A stretch of DNA of 64,000 bases, from positions 60,711,684 to 60,775,683 of the forward strand of contig NC_089982.1 of the NCBI RefSeq assembly GCF_036417845.1. Direction: 5' to 3'. Both the position numbers and the translations under genes were made by a program. Positions 1-11,111 of the stretch are shown in pieces. The notes beneath the pieces are model-generated. The model was not told the origin of the DNA. It did not search any database and saw nothing but the letters and a program-made list of their open reading frames with translations. Numbering within the stretch: the stretch's first letter is position 1; each line of letters opens with the position of its first letter. Origin of the DNA: Apteryx mantelli (lineage: Eukaryota; Chordata; Aves; Apterygiformes; Apterygidae).

Positions 1-330
1 GAGGAGGCTCATTTCTTTTTAGGAAGAATTACGCAAATCGCAGAATCTGGATTGAGTCATCAAAATGAGGTGGGATCAGCAGCATTATTTTTAATCTACG
101 TTAATATCAGGAAGAACATAACTACGGATCCCATCATTACTGCTTAATTGTACCGTTATTAATTATTCGCAACTGGCTGATTTGGGGCGGCGGGGGTGGG
201 GGGAGGAGGAACGGGAAGATACGCCAGATCTGACCTTTTGCAGCTACTCCGAAAATCGGAAATGGCCAATTTGAAGCGATATCCGTTAAAAGAAAAAAAA
301 AAGGCATAAACTACAAATCCGGCTTTTCAG
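1..330. other. Intergenic non-coding segment with homeodomain-like motifs and a G-rich tract
   Basis: No gene is supported here. The first 170 bases are AT-rich with several TAAT cores (TTAATC, TTAATTG, TTAATTA near 90-170). A plus-strand G tract follows at about 184-210, with runs of 4, 5 and 6 G separated by short spacers, which could form a G-quadruplex. The segment abuts the CpG island that begins near 470. The TAAT clustering fits a regulatory element, but that is inference only. Confidence 0.3.
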
Positions 331-464
331 CGGACAAACCATTGCAGCAGTTTGACGGAAGCCTTTGGCCAGCCATTATGCCAGAGCGCCATAGATAACA
401 TTTGCGTTGAAAGTCTCTTGTTTTTCGGAAGCAGCCTGTTCTTCTGCTTAACCCATCTGCTTAT

Positions 465-835
465 GTGCAGCACAGGGCGGGGGGAAGTCTCCGCGGAGCA
501 GCGCGGCCGCGGACTCCGTTTCCACCCAGGCCTGAAGCCGCCCGGCGGCCTCGCACCAAGGGGAGCCCGCTTTGCTCGCATTCCCGGCCGCGGGCGGGCG
601 CCGCCGGCCCGGGCACCGCGCAGCGCCGCGGCTACCGCCCCCCGCCGCACCGCCGCGGGGCCTGTGCCGGGCGCAAACCCCGCAAAACCCGGCGGCGTCC
701 GCACGAGCCGGCTCCGCCGAGGCGCCTCAAAGCCATCCCGGCACGGGCGGGCCGGCCCCGAGCGCAGAGCCGGGCCCCCGACGGGCGCCTCCGGGGCCGC
801 CAACTCCGCCCGACACCCAAAGAGTCAATGGAAAA
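465..835. promoter_or_regulatory. CpG island (intergenic)
   Basis: About 370 bases are very GC-rich with dense CpG dinucleotides, including runs such as GCGCGGCCGCGG, against an AT-rich background on both sides. Overlapping open frames on both strands here are compositional artefacts: they disagree with each other and show no recognisable domain. CpG islands of this kind usually mark promoters or developmental regulatory sites. I see no clear initiator, TATA box or first-exon donor that would assign a direction. It may belong to a neighbouring gene outside the window. Confidence 0.65.
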
Positions 836-3800
836 AAAGGCTAGCTGGCCAGGGTGGGATTTGGCTCAGAAGCGAACATGGCAACAGCTTTCCTCACCAC
901 TGCCAGAGCATTTGGGGAGGGTGCCACAGCCAAGAGCACGTTTAAAAGAGCCAGTAAAATGGGACAAGTGCTGTTCTCAGTAAAGAAAATATTTCAATAA
1001 TTAGTTTTAAAATGCTGCAATAAAATATGCAGTACATTTTCCTGGAAAAAAATTACATTTCTTGAATATATATTTTGTTATAATGTGGGTAGCTTTTCCC
1101 ATTTTACTTTTTCTTCCAAAAGCCATTTCATGATCTAAGAATATCTTCTTTCAAAATAGACTGTCTCTACAAATTATCCAGCTCTAGACTGAAGTGCAGC
1201 TTTGGTAATAGTGAATTATATGAGAAGAGTTCCCTGCTGGAGAGGCTGCAGTGCTCAGTCCATCTGCTTTACAGTGGCTGAACTGACACCTGAACTTTTA
1301 GAGAAGGCGAGACCTGTATAACTAGTGACCCAATCCACCAAGAATGCTCTAAACATAGCACTCCTAGTCAGGCCTTGCAGTGTGAAGATTATCAGGTTCC
1401 ATTTCATGGGAAGCTTCAGGAGCCACTTTGCATGCTAAGGAGTATTTATCCATACTACTTTCTCATGGTTTTACGAGTATGAAGGAAACTCCTTTGGATT
1501 GTGCTGTTTGACTTCCGGTATATCTCAAGCCACTCACTTTCACAGGTTACTTGGCCCAATAAATTGCTCCCATGTTACCTAGTGCACATCTTCCAGAAAG
1601 GCATACAATCATGATTTGAAACCATTAAGAGATGGCTACTGCATTACTTGTTTGGATATATATATATTTTTTGCCAACAGTTCATTACTTCATCTGCTAA
1701 AGCTTAGGTTTCATTTCTAATATGAAGGGTCCAGCTTCCAAGCAATGGATCTAGCTTTATGTTTATCTGCTGGACTGGGGACATTTTAGTAGCCAGTATT
1801 TTTTCTGTCTTAGTTTTACTACACTATAAACTGATTTGCATGTCAGCCTTCCTTCTGATAAACTAAATAGGCTGCTACCTTTAAATCTCCCACACTCCTT
1901 AAGGCTCTCACTTTACAAAGCTCTTCCAGAGCTGGAACCATTCTCTCCTGTTGGTGGGGACAAAAGTATCAGGACAAAATGGATACCAGAACAGTACCAA
2001 ACATTGCAGTGGTTCTCTCTAACGCTTCATACAGAGCTAAGAACACCTCTCTTTTCCTGATAACAATTTTGCATTTATATGTCTAGGTTTCTCATCAGTC
2101 CTTTATGCTATGCTGGAAACTTCTGTTTAATTACTTCTTTCCTCTGATCCATAAATCCCTTCCCAAGTCAGTGCTCTCCATGTTACGGCCACCCATTCAC
2201 TATGTGTAATGAACGTGACAGCGTAGGGAATGCCTGAGGTGTATGGCACCCACCATTTGTAAGGACAAACGTGCCTGTGTCACACCAGACATAAGGAGTG
2301 ATTCATAAACCTTAGTGATTGCTCACTCAGGTAGGAAAATGGGTAGTCTGAAAATACAAGAAGTTTATTTCTCCAGCATCTCTGCAAAAGCAGGAGTTTG
2401 AAGTGGGGTATTAATTAAATAAATAAGCTACAGCATTACTGCTGACCTTTACCAGTCCCGATGCTGGGAGGGTTACGGGATACTCAGAAGGAGCCCAGGC
2501 AGGAAGAGGATGGCAAATAGCTGCTTACCAGCAGTGCCAGCTAAAGCCAACCTGGCAAGCTGGTGGGTAACACCAAGAGACGCTCCAGGGTTCACAAGGC
2601 AATGAGCTTGGAGAGGGGTCTGGGCACAAAGACCTGCCACCTCAAAGGATGCTTCAGTAAAGAAATGAGGGTAAAATTTGTTGGTTTTGATGTTTTTCCC
2701 TCCTCATTTTGTCTCAGTAATTGTCTTAGAATCCAACAAAAACCCTGTACGAACACATGTTGTATCTTCTGAGGAGCTAAAAGGCAAACTCAGGTTGCCA
2801 GTATGGTGAGTTTCAACACAGCAGTGTTTGAAGCAATACAAGTGTGTTTGAGCTCTTTCTGAAGGCTGAATCCTGGGGCTTTTCCCACCTGCAGAATCCC
2901 CAATGTGCAGGGAAGGACGGGACGTGAAGCTCACTATTAATTCTTAGACATCCACTAAACCAGCACCTGTCAAGACCTTTTGCTGTGCATTTAGCAGGAA
3001 TCTTTAAGAGTCAAAATGTTAATCTATAGCCTACCCTTGTCCTCCATAAAGCAGGACAGAGATATGAAGGCTGTATTAGAACAGAATATGAAGCCTTCTG
3101 CTTCCATCACCAGTTTCATTTGGTCCTCTGTGAACTGTCACTGAGCAACTCTTATGAAGTAAACTTCATCCCAGGTGCTACTAAAATATGTCTCCCTCTT
3201 AGAAAAACAACATTGCACCTTGTACTTTGTACAACAAGTCAGGCCAAGGAATGATTTGAAGGAAAGTTTGTCCTCTTACTTTCTGGGTTATTTGTTCAGA
3301 AACAATTCAGGAAACTTCAGCTGTGACAATAAAGCCCATACTGCCATTTGCTACATGAGGAATTTCCATGAGAGAGCAAAAATCAGCCTTTGGGCTAATC
3401 TTTTTCATGACTATCATGTCAACAGAGAGCTATAATGTTTTTACTTGAAAGGGAATATTTCATAGTATGATAGCACTCTGAGGTCATATTTCTTCCATTC
3501 CTTTCTGAAAGAGAGGTAGTAGGGGAATGTAGATAACATATCTTGCTGTTTTGAGAAGCTCAGAGGAATAAACTTGAACACAAGTCTATCAACTGTTTTA
3601 GATAAAACTTCAAAGTAGTCTCAGCAAGTGTAGGTGAGAAAAGCTATGCCTTTCCTGGAGTCACAAATATAAACATCAGCATTAAGGGCCCTATCATCAG
3701 GCTTAAATTGTGGATGGGGCATTCAGAAGCATTAACTTCCACATCATTTCACAGAAAGATGTTCATAGAAACAAATCAGCATGCTCATTTCCTCTAAGGA

Positions 3801-4868
3801 GAAAATCTACCAAGGGAGGAAAGCACAAATTTTATGAGTAGCTGTTTGGTGAAACTGGGGGCTAAGAGACCAAGCTATCTCCAGCGAAGGCCATGTTTGG
3901 GAAGACTGGGATGCTCGTTTCAGAGGTGCTGGGCACCCAGAGCTCCCAGCTGAGTTGCGGGTACTCAGTACCTTGAAAAGTCAACCCAAATCTTGAAATC
4001 TTTAATACCCACAATGGTTGTGGCCCCAAGGATATAGGTACAAAACCCCATGCTTTCAGGGCTGCTAAAATCTCACCTCCATTTTGAAAACTGGAGAGTG
4101 GGAGCCTCACCATGCCCATGGCAGGCCAGCAGAAAGTCAATGTAGCCACAGCATCTGCCAGCGCTTCTTCGGCTCTTCGCTGCCCTGCACGTCCCCAGCA
4201 CTGAGGAAGCCAAGCCACCGAGGGTCACCCAGCACTTACTTTCCAGCCTGCATTTCCAAACAGAGACAGGAATAACCTCTTCCCAGACTACCTCAGTCTG
4301 ACCCTCTAGGGGTAATCATGAAAATGCTGAATTGGGCTCAATTTTAGCCTGCCTTCTTTCTTTCAAACCGGGATGGTCTAGGTAGCTTTCCATTTCTGTG
4401 ACCTATTTGGCTTGTAGGACTCTTCCAGAGAATCAACGCAAGTACCAGACAATTAATTCAGCTTCGGTGAGCCCTTGGTTGTTCTGCCTTGGTTCTGCAG
4501 ACATTAGGGGGGAAGAGGGGGAGAGATGGTAGAGTCAATACAAAGTGAAAGTTTTAATGCTCATTGTAGTTTGTCATCATAATATTCATGGACTCAAATA
4601 CAATGGATAGTTACACAGGTATATTCCACAGATGGTCACAAGCTACAGGTTTTTCTCACTTATTTTTTCACCTGAAGAACCTGACATAGTAGTCCAGAAC
4701 AATCTTCTTAAAGCAGTGCTGCCAGGAGAACTCAAAACTCCTGGCTTTATATTGATTGCATTATATCAAACTGTTTCTTGAAACAGCTACCACCAATACT
4801 CTTGTTGCACTATCTTAACAAAGATTGCCAAAACAGACAAGCTCTGAAAATAAGTCAGTTCACGAAAC
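836..4868. other. Intergenic, no gene seen
   Basis: About 4 kb of AT-rich sequence with only short chance open frames. I found no recognisable exon, RNA gene or mobile element. The boundary at 4869/4870 is the 3' end of a CR1 element. Confidence 0.6.
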
Positions 4869-4869
4869 T

Positions 4870-6465
4870 CACAGAATCACAGATCATCTAAGTCCAACCC
4901 CCCTGCTCAAGCAGGGTCACCTAGAGCACATTGCACAGGATCGCGTCCAGGCGGGTTTTGAATATCTCCAGAGAAGGAGACTCCACAACCTCTCTGGGCA
5001 ACCTGTTCCAGTGCGCTGTCACCCTCACAGTGAAAAAGTTTTTCCTCATGTTCAGATGGAACCGTCTGTGTTTCAGTTTGTGCTTGTTGCCTCGCATCCT
5101 GTCACTGGGCACCACTGAAAAGAGTCTGGTCCCATCCTCTCGACACCCTCCCTTCAGATACTTGTACACGTTGATAAGATCTCCTCTCAGCCTTCTCTTC
5201 TCCAGGCTAAACAGGCCCAGCTCTCTCAGCCTTTCCTCATAAGAGAGATGCTCCAGTCCCCTAATCATCTTTGTGGCCCTTCGCTGGACTTGCTCCAGTA
5301 GTGCCACATCCCTCTTGTACTGGGGAGCCCAGAACTGGACGCAGTACTCCAGATGTGGCCTCACCAGGGCTGAGTAGAGGGGGAGGATCACCTCCCTCGA
5401 CCTGCTGGCAACACTCTTCCTGATGCACCCCAGGATACCATTGGCCTTCTTGGCCACAAGGGCACATTGCTGCCTCATGCTTAACTTGGTGTCCACCAGC
5501 ACTCCCAGGTCCTTCTCCGCAGAGCTGCTCTCCAGCAGGTCAACCCCCAACCTGTACTGGTGCATGGGGTTATTCCTCCCCAGGTGCAGGACCCTGCACT
5601 TGCCTTTGTTGAACTTCATGAGGTTCCTCTCCGCCCACCTCTCCAGCCTGTCCAGGTCTCTCTGAATGGCAGCACAGCCCTCTGGTGTATCAGCCACTCC
5701 TCCCAGTTTTGTATCGTCAGCAAACTTGCAGAGGGTGCACTCTGTCCCTTCATCCAGGTCATTGATGAAGAAGTTGAACAAGACTGGACCCAGTACTGAC
5801 CCCTGGGGGACACCGCTAGCTACAGGCCTCCAACTAGACTCTGTGCCACTGATCACAACCCTCTGAGCTCTGCCATTCAGCCAGTTCTCAATCCACCTCA
5901 CTGTCCACTCATCTAACCCACACTTCCTGAGCTTGTCTATGAGGATGTTATGGGAGACAGTGTCGAAAGCCTTGCTGAAGTCAAGGTAGACAACATCCAC
6001 TGCTCTCCCCTCATCTACCCAGCCAGTCATCCCATCATAGAAGGCTATCAGATTGGTTAAGCATGATTTCCCCTTGGTGAAGCCATGCTGACTACTCCTG
6101 ATCACCTTCTTGTCCTCCACATGCTTGGAGATGGCCTCCAGGATGAGCTGCTCCATCACCTTTCCAGGGATGGAGGTGAGGCTGACTGGCCTGTAGTTCC
6201 CTGGGTCCTCCTTCTTGCCCTTTTTGAAGACTGGGGTGACATTGGCTTTCTTCCAGTCTTCAGGCACCTCTCCTGTTCTCCATGACCTTTCAAAGATGGT
6301 GGAGAGGGGCCTAGCAATGACATCCGCCAGCTCCCTCAGCACTCGTGGGTGCATCCCATCAGGGCCCATGGATTTGTGGGTGTCAAGTTTGCCTAAATGA
6401 TCTCTAACCCGATCCTCCTCAAACTCCATAGGTAATACTGCAAACAAAATGGAGGCCACCATTTC
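4870..6465 (-). mobile_element. CR1 non-LTR retrotransposon, 5'-truncated, minus strand
   Basis: The element reads on the minus strand. Its 3' end lies near 4870, where the plus strand reads CACAGAATCACAGAT, the reverse complement of the short ATTCTGTG-type repeat that ends avian CR1 elements. A typical CR1 3' UTR of about 50 bases precedes the end of ORF2. The body encodes the reverse-transcriptase half of ORF2. The upstream endonuclease domain and ORF1 are missing, the usual 5' truncation of CR1 copies. The 5' boundary is approximate, because similarity to CR1 fades between about 6430 and 6465. The intact frame over 1.5 kb suggests a fairly recent insertion. Confidence 0.93.
4921..6462 (-). 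CDS. CR1 ORF2 fragment: reverse transcriptase domain to C-terminus
   Basis: A 513-codon open frame without stops or frameshifts. It has the hallmarks of a non-LTR reverse transcriptase: YRPVSL near residue 90, DFSKAFD at 161-167 (first catalytic Asp), [10 protein letters not shown] at 217-226, and FADD at 247-250 (the catalytic Asp pair). A C-terminal region typical of CR1 follows. In a complete element this enzyme nicks DNA and reverse-transcribes the element's own RNA by target-primed reverse transcription. This copy has no endonuclease domain and no ORF1, so it should not retrotranspose on its own. The Met used as start is only the first in-frame Met; the frame stays open about 17 codons further upstream. 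This is a transposon relic, not a host gene. Confidence 0.9.
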   Translation of the reverse strand: MVASILFAVLPMEFEEDRVRDHLGKLDTHKSMGPDGMHPRVLRELADVIARPLSTIFERSWRTGEVPEDWKKANVTPVFKKGKKEDPGNYRPVSLTSIPGKVMEQLILEAISKHVEDKKVIRSSQHGFTKGKSCLTNLIAFYDGMTGWVDEGRAVDVVYLDFSKAFDTVSHNILIDKLRKCGLDEWTVRWIENWLNGRAQRVVISGTESSWRPVASGVPQGSVLGPVLFNFFINDLDEGTECTLCKFADDTKLGGVADTPEGCAAIQRDLDRLERWAERNLMKFNKGKCRVLHLGRNNPMHQYRLGVDLLESSSAEKDLGVLVDTKLSMRQQCALVAKKANGILGCIRKSVASRSREVILPLYSALVRPHLEYCVQFWAPQYKRDVALLEQVQRRATKMIRGLEHLSYEERLRELGLFSLEKRRLRGDLINVYKYLKGGCREDGTRLFSVVPSDRMRGNKHKLKHRRFHLNMRKNFFTVRVTAHWNRLPREVVESPSLEIFKTRLDAILCNVL

Positions 6466-9400
6466 TAGGATGCAAACACCTGAGGAATCCCCCTCTTTAA
6501 TTCCAAAGTTACTGTCTTTCTTTGCAAACTGTGTGTCTCATCATTCTCCATAACAAAATCCTCTTCCATCTGGAAGAAAGAGTGGTAAAGTTAAGACGGT
6601 AGCTACTGTAACTGCATACAATTGCAACACATTATGTGAGAGCCTATTTAGAAGGGTGACACTGCAAACACACAGATGTACTTATTACTGAGAATATCTC
6701 TGTGGAGACAAAAATTAGATAAACATAGTGTGGTTATTTTTGTCCTGCCCCAGAAAAAGAGGCTTCACTAGATGAACGCCTAAGTCCTATTGTTTCCTAC
6801 TGGAAATGTAGCACTTCTAAAATATTTTTGTGCTGATTCACCGAGCACCAATCTGGTGGAATTCACAGAAAGGTGACAAGAATGATGAAAGACATAGATG
6901 GTTCAAGAAAGATAAAAAAGAAAAGTTATTTATATTAACAAAGGGGGTGTGCTATAGCTTATAAGACTACATATACATGAATGCAAAAATACTGAATGAA
7001 CTGGATATGCACTTTGATTTTTCACTTGTTTAATCTCATCTTTCATCATCTCAATGCATCACTCAACTTCTTGTCTAACATTGGTGCTGCTCTCTAGTGA
7101 GGCTCAGGGTCTTCTAGTTCAGCTACCTAGTAGTAGCTAGCTCATCAGTTTTATTTTAAAAAAGTATTTTGATTCAATGACGAGCAGTTCTGCTATGGCA
7201 GTACCTTCTAGTCAGATGCTGACACAGAAAGCAAACTCTTGTCCTTCTTGCGCAACTCTTTTTGCCTTCAGAGCTGCCTTTGACCAGAACCTTGTGCAGT
7301 CAGATATATGATATGTTTTCCCAAGAGCCATGACTTGCTTGCCTGCTCTTGAGAAAGAAGAATATGCAGAATAACATGTAATGGCCTGGTCATTTGATTC
7401 CTGCCTTAGCATGCACCACTTTAAGAACTGATAAAAGCAGGCACTTCCAGCCTCTAGATAATCGCACTGTAGATTCATTGCCACAAGATTTTGTTGAGAT
7501 CAAGACTTTAGCTAGCTTCTGCAAAGAATTAGACTCATCTGTAAAAATATCTAGCTAGTACAATTGGATTAACAAAAGATTGTGAAAGGGACATAAAACC
7601 ACACATTTCAGGGTTTAAGCCAGTCTCTGCTTGTTTAGGACAAGACCTTAAACAAATATTTTCCTCCTGAAAGATTTCTTGCATATTCTTTGAAATCATC
7701 TGCTATTGGTCAATTCCAGAAATTGGTTTACAAACTATGGATCACAAATTTTAGCCTGCACTCCACTTCCTATATTTGTATATTCTAATAGCAAATGAAA
7801 ACATGTCACAAATTTGCTTCATTTACATTTTTTCACTGTCTTCTTTACTGTATTTGATAGTTCCTACTATATTCAGAGGCTCAGTTTCAATACTGGACTA
7901 AGTATGTTCCACAGCTGAAGTCAAAAACTCGTATCCACAAAAGTCATTCATTTTCCCTGTTCTTTATTACTGATTAATATCACTGAACAATACTTTCACT
8001 GGTACGTACCACTAATGCATTCAAATGTAAATGTGAAAATTAATTACTCATAAATATTTCCTTTTAAAGAAAGATCATGAAATGTAACTTTTCTTGAGAT
8101 TTTGGGATGTATTTATAAATTTATGGGCAGGTTTGTCTTTAAAATTGCCTACAATCATTTGTACAAAATTTCATAAGCTTAAAATACTTTTAAAGTATTT
8201 TTACAAAATACCTACAGGTGATAAGAACTAAATTATTCAAACACTTAAAAACTGAACATATTAGAAACCTACAATTTCTAAACACAGCGACATATGAGTT
8301 CTGAACAAAAAGAGGTTTCTCTAAACAATGAAAAATATTAATGATACAACAGATGATTCAATTATATAATTGTTTATAAAAGACAAAATTCAAATATGCT
8401 ATACAATAAATTATCATTAAGAGGAGACTACAGTTTGGTCTAATAGAATCCCATTATTTAGAAATGGAAAAAGAAACCCTATTAGATTATCTGGTTAATT
8501 CTCTGCCAGTGCTGAGGTCACTGCACTTTCACTCTCAGGCTGGTCTGCATGAAAATTGTTGGTACAGCTGAAGAGTCTTCTTCTGCAGGCAGAGTTAGAA
8601 AAATATGAAAAGAGCTCTCTATTGACCTACCTACTCCCATAAAGGAATAAAAGTAACTATATTGGATAAATCACCTTAATATACAATTTTAAAGAAGAAG
8701 AATCTCAGACTCAGGTCTAGGGGTTTTGTCAGTGCCAGTAGGTGAGGTTTAAAGAGCAAATGAACCAAACCCACAAATAGTGTGCTCTGAAATTAAAACT
8801 AGTCCCAACACAGAACAATCACTATGGCGAGCTCCTTAACCTTTAGAAATATAGCGAGAAGAGTCTTGTGACATATTTAAACACAGATGAGTTCTTTGGG
8901 CCTCCAGTTATTGAGAAGTTTCAGCTAATACTGGTTTCAATGTGATTTAGTTAACGTAACATTTTTTCAGAACAAAACCATGGCTCAGAAGCCAGTTAGT
9001 TTGTATTGCACCTGAAATGCAGTGTGGGAAGAGAAAAGCTCTCTCATAGCTGTTTCATTGGGGTGGCAGGGAAGAAAGATGGATCAGATTCATGGAAAAG
9101 TCCCCGGTAAAATGACACCTATCATGGGCAGAATGGGTGACGGACCCTTAAAAACTCTCATTTCCCACCCTTGGGCAGATCCGAAGGGAACGCTTGCTGC
9201 TACATGTGTCACAAGGGCTGCATAGTCCCACTGAAGCTAGTGTTGAATGAAACCTCTCAATAGCCTGTGAAAGTCAGCCCAAAAAGCTCACCTGTGTATT
9301 TCCTTTGTATCTCCCAGGTTTTGTCTCCAGGAACTGTTTAGACTGTGTGGTCACCTCTTCTGCCCAATGATAAATTAGCCAAGGAGAGATTTGTTTTCTT

Positions 9401-10445
9401 AAGAGAACATCAGAGAGTCACTTAGACTCCCTCAGTCTTGCAGTTTCAAGCAGAAAGAGCACAGCTCTCATCTGGGAGTATCCTAGTATCCAAAGGTGGG
9501 GGGGTGTTTTCCTGCCTCATTCTGCCATGCCTCCCAAATTCTTCTGCAGAGAAGAGCGAGCTGAGACATCTCTCCTTTGAAGTGTATCGAATGCTTCTCA
9601 GAGGCAGGTGCACTAGAAATGCAATTTATTCCTCTCTATAACAATAATCTCTTCTTTCATAGCAATCATTTGTTCCATCCACCTAGAAATGGCTGTGAGG
9701 CTCCAGGGGATGCCCAACCCAGTACCACACTGTGCACCAGATCCACTTTTGTTTGTCACTTGTTTGTTTGCCAAGGTTATGAATTCTTCCACAATGCTTC
9801 TTCCTCCTGAAACCCGTCAGTTCTCTTTGCTGTGAACATTCAGATCCTCCCTTTCCACCCATGATACCAAACTGGTGTCTGACACAGGTTAGGACTGAAA
9901 TATATTTGAGATACAGGGCTGTGAGAAAGCTGGCATTTTATTATTATTTTTTAAATGGATTATTGTTAGGTAACATAATCACATCTGTCTAAAGACCTCA
10001 ACATGTTTTTCCAAAGAATGATTACACTGTAACACCTGTAGGAAGGACATTATTCAGTTATGCTAAATGTGTTATATTATTCTATTAATCCCAAAATTGA
10101 ATTATTCAGATATTTAAAGAGCAAAAATACTTGTCCGAGATAATGATTTGTAGGATGACTTCTCCTATCAGAGATAACTCAACCATACAACTTGCTCTGC
10201 AAAACCAGGAATAATTCACCTGTAAGTGTTATTTATTATTTTGCAGTGAATTACTCAGATTATTTATTTCTTTGCAATCTGAAAGTTCCCCAGGCAGGTG
10301 TACAAATATGAATAGTTATGCAAATACCTAGCCTCAGCTTACGCTGCTTCCCAGGAAAAGCTGTACGTCTAGGATGATGTGGCAGATGTTGCACAGCCCG
10401 TGGGAGCATTGTGCAGCACGGGGCGAGGGACACATGCTGCACTGA
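6466..10445. other. Intergenic, no gene seen
   Basis: About 4 kb of AT-rich sequence. Open frames are short and lack domains or convincing splice context. I recognised no repeats beyond ordinary low-complexity stretches. Confidence 0.55.
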
Positions 10446-10527
10446 AACTAAATACCCAGGAGACAGCAGCTACCATGACCGTGCAACAACCTCCCCGCTT
10501 CTGAAAGCCACCCGGCACTGAGGCCAG

Positions 10528-10593
10528 CCAGGCGCGCTCTCGCCGGTGGCATCACGGCCGCCAGGCGTGCTCTCGCCGGTGGCATCACGGCCG
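10528..10593. repeat. 33-bp tandem duplication (2 copies)
   Basis: Two adjacent 33-base units (10528-10560 and 10561-10593), beginning CCAGGCG, differ at one base. A short partial third unit (CCAGCCGCC) follows. The period is a multiple of three, which creates an 11-residue repeat in chance minus-strand frames. Confidence 0.92.
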
Positions 10594-10690
10594 CCAGCCG
10601 CCACCTCCGAGGAGAGCGGGATGGAGTGACCCATGGCACACCTGGCGGCTCCTGCTCCCGGCACTGCTGCGAAGCCGCGCGGGAAGGCCT

Positions 10691-10728
10691 GGTTCCCAGG
10701 CGGCACCGTGGTTCCCGGGCGGCACCGC
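10691..10728. repeat. 19-bp tandem duplication (2 copies)
   Basis: Two adjacent units, 10691-10709 and 10710-10728, both starting GGTTCCC and carrying GGCGGCACCG. They differ at two bases. Confidence 0.88.
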
Positions 10729-10777
10729 TGCCCCGCAACAGCGGGCACATTCTCGCCCGGGGTGGCCCGGTGGCAGC

Positions 10778-10785
10778 TGACGTCA
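10778..10785. promoter_or_regulatory. Perfect CRE (CREB/ATF site)
   Basis: TGACGTCA, the full palindromic cAMP-response element, lies inside a CpG-rich island. Full CREs in CpG islands are commonly bound by CREB/ATF proteins near transcription starts. Use at this position is not shown. Confidence 0.5.
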
Positions 10786-11111
10786 TTGCCCTACTTCCTC
10801 AGCACTTTTTTTTTTAATTTCTGACGTTACCAAAGTGAGCTTGGGGCTGCGGAGCTCCCCAGGGAGCTGTGGCTTGTGCGCGGCAACACCGATGCCGCTG
10901 GTGGGGCCGCCAGCAGCGCCCGCAGGGCCGGCCGCGAGAGGAGCAAGCGAGGCTCCAACCGTGCAGCAGGGCACGAAATCCCATTTCGTGTTTAAATGCC
11001 AAGGGCATTTTTTTTACCCCCAGTGAGAAAACACAATTTGGTACTAAACTAAGTACAAAACACAATCCGTGTGGCCAGCTTGTCCAATTAAGTTGAAAAG
11101 CTTCTTGCAAG

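Larger units (their letters stand above)
10450..11111. promoter_or_regulatory. GC-rich island, candidate promoter of an unannotated plus-strand transcript
   Basis: A GC- and CpG-rich island stands out from AT-rich flanks. Within it are two kinds of short tandem duplication (10528-10593 and 10691-10728), a perfect palindromic CRE (TGACGTCA, 10778-10785) and a related TGACGTTA about 40 bases later. At 11109-11117 the plus strand reads AAG|GTAAGA, a near-consensus 5' splice site. The order CpG island, CRE, splice donor within 330 bases is what a first exon of a spliced RNA looks like. No conserved ORF is evident, so a long non-coding RNA is the simplest reading. This is inference, and a chance arrangement is possible. 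Confidence 0.4.

Noticed and set aside
327..983. Long overlapping open frames on both strands (up to 197 codons) in the CpG island
   Set aside because: Stop codons are rare in GC-rich DNA. The frames overlap in several phases, show Arg/Pro/Ala bias and no domain.
1..1000. PHOX2B coding exon
   Set aside because: Expected by synteny to lie nearby, but no homeodomain or polyalanine-coding sequence is present in the window.
5261..6285. Several 60-80-codon frames inside the CR1 element on both strands
   Set aside because: They are shadows of the 513-codon reverse-transcriptase frame.
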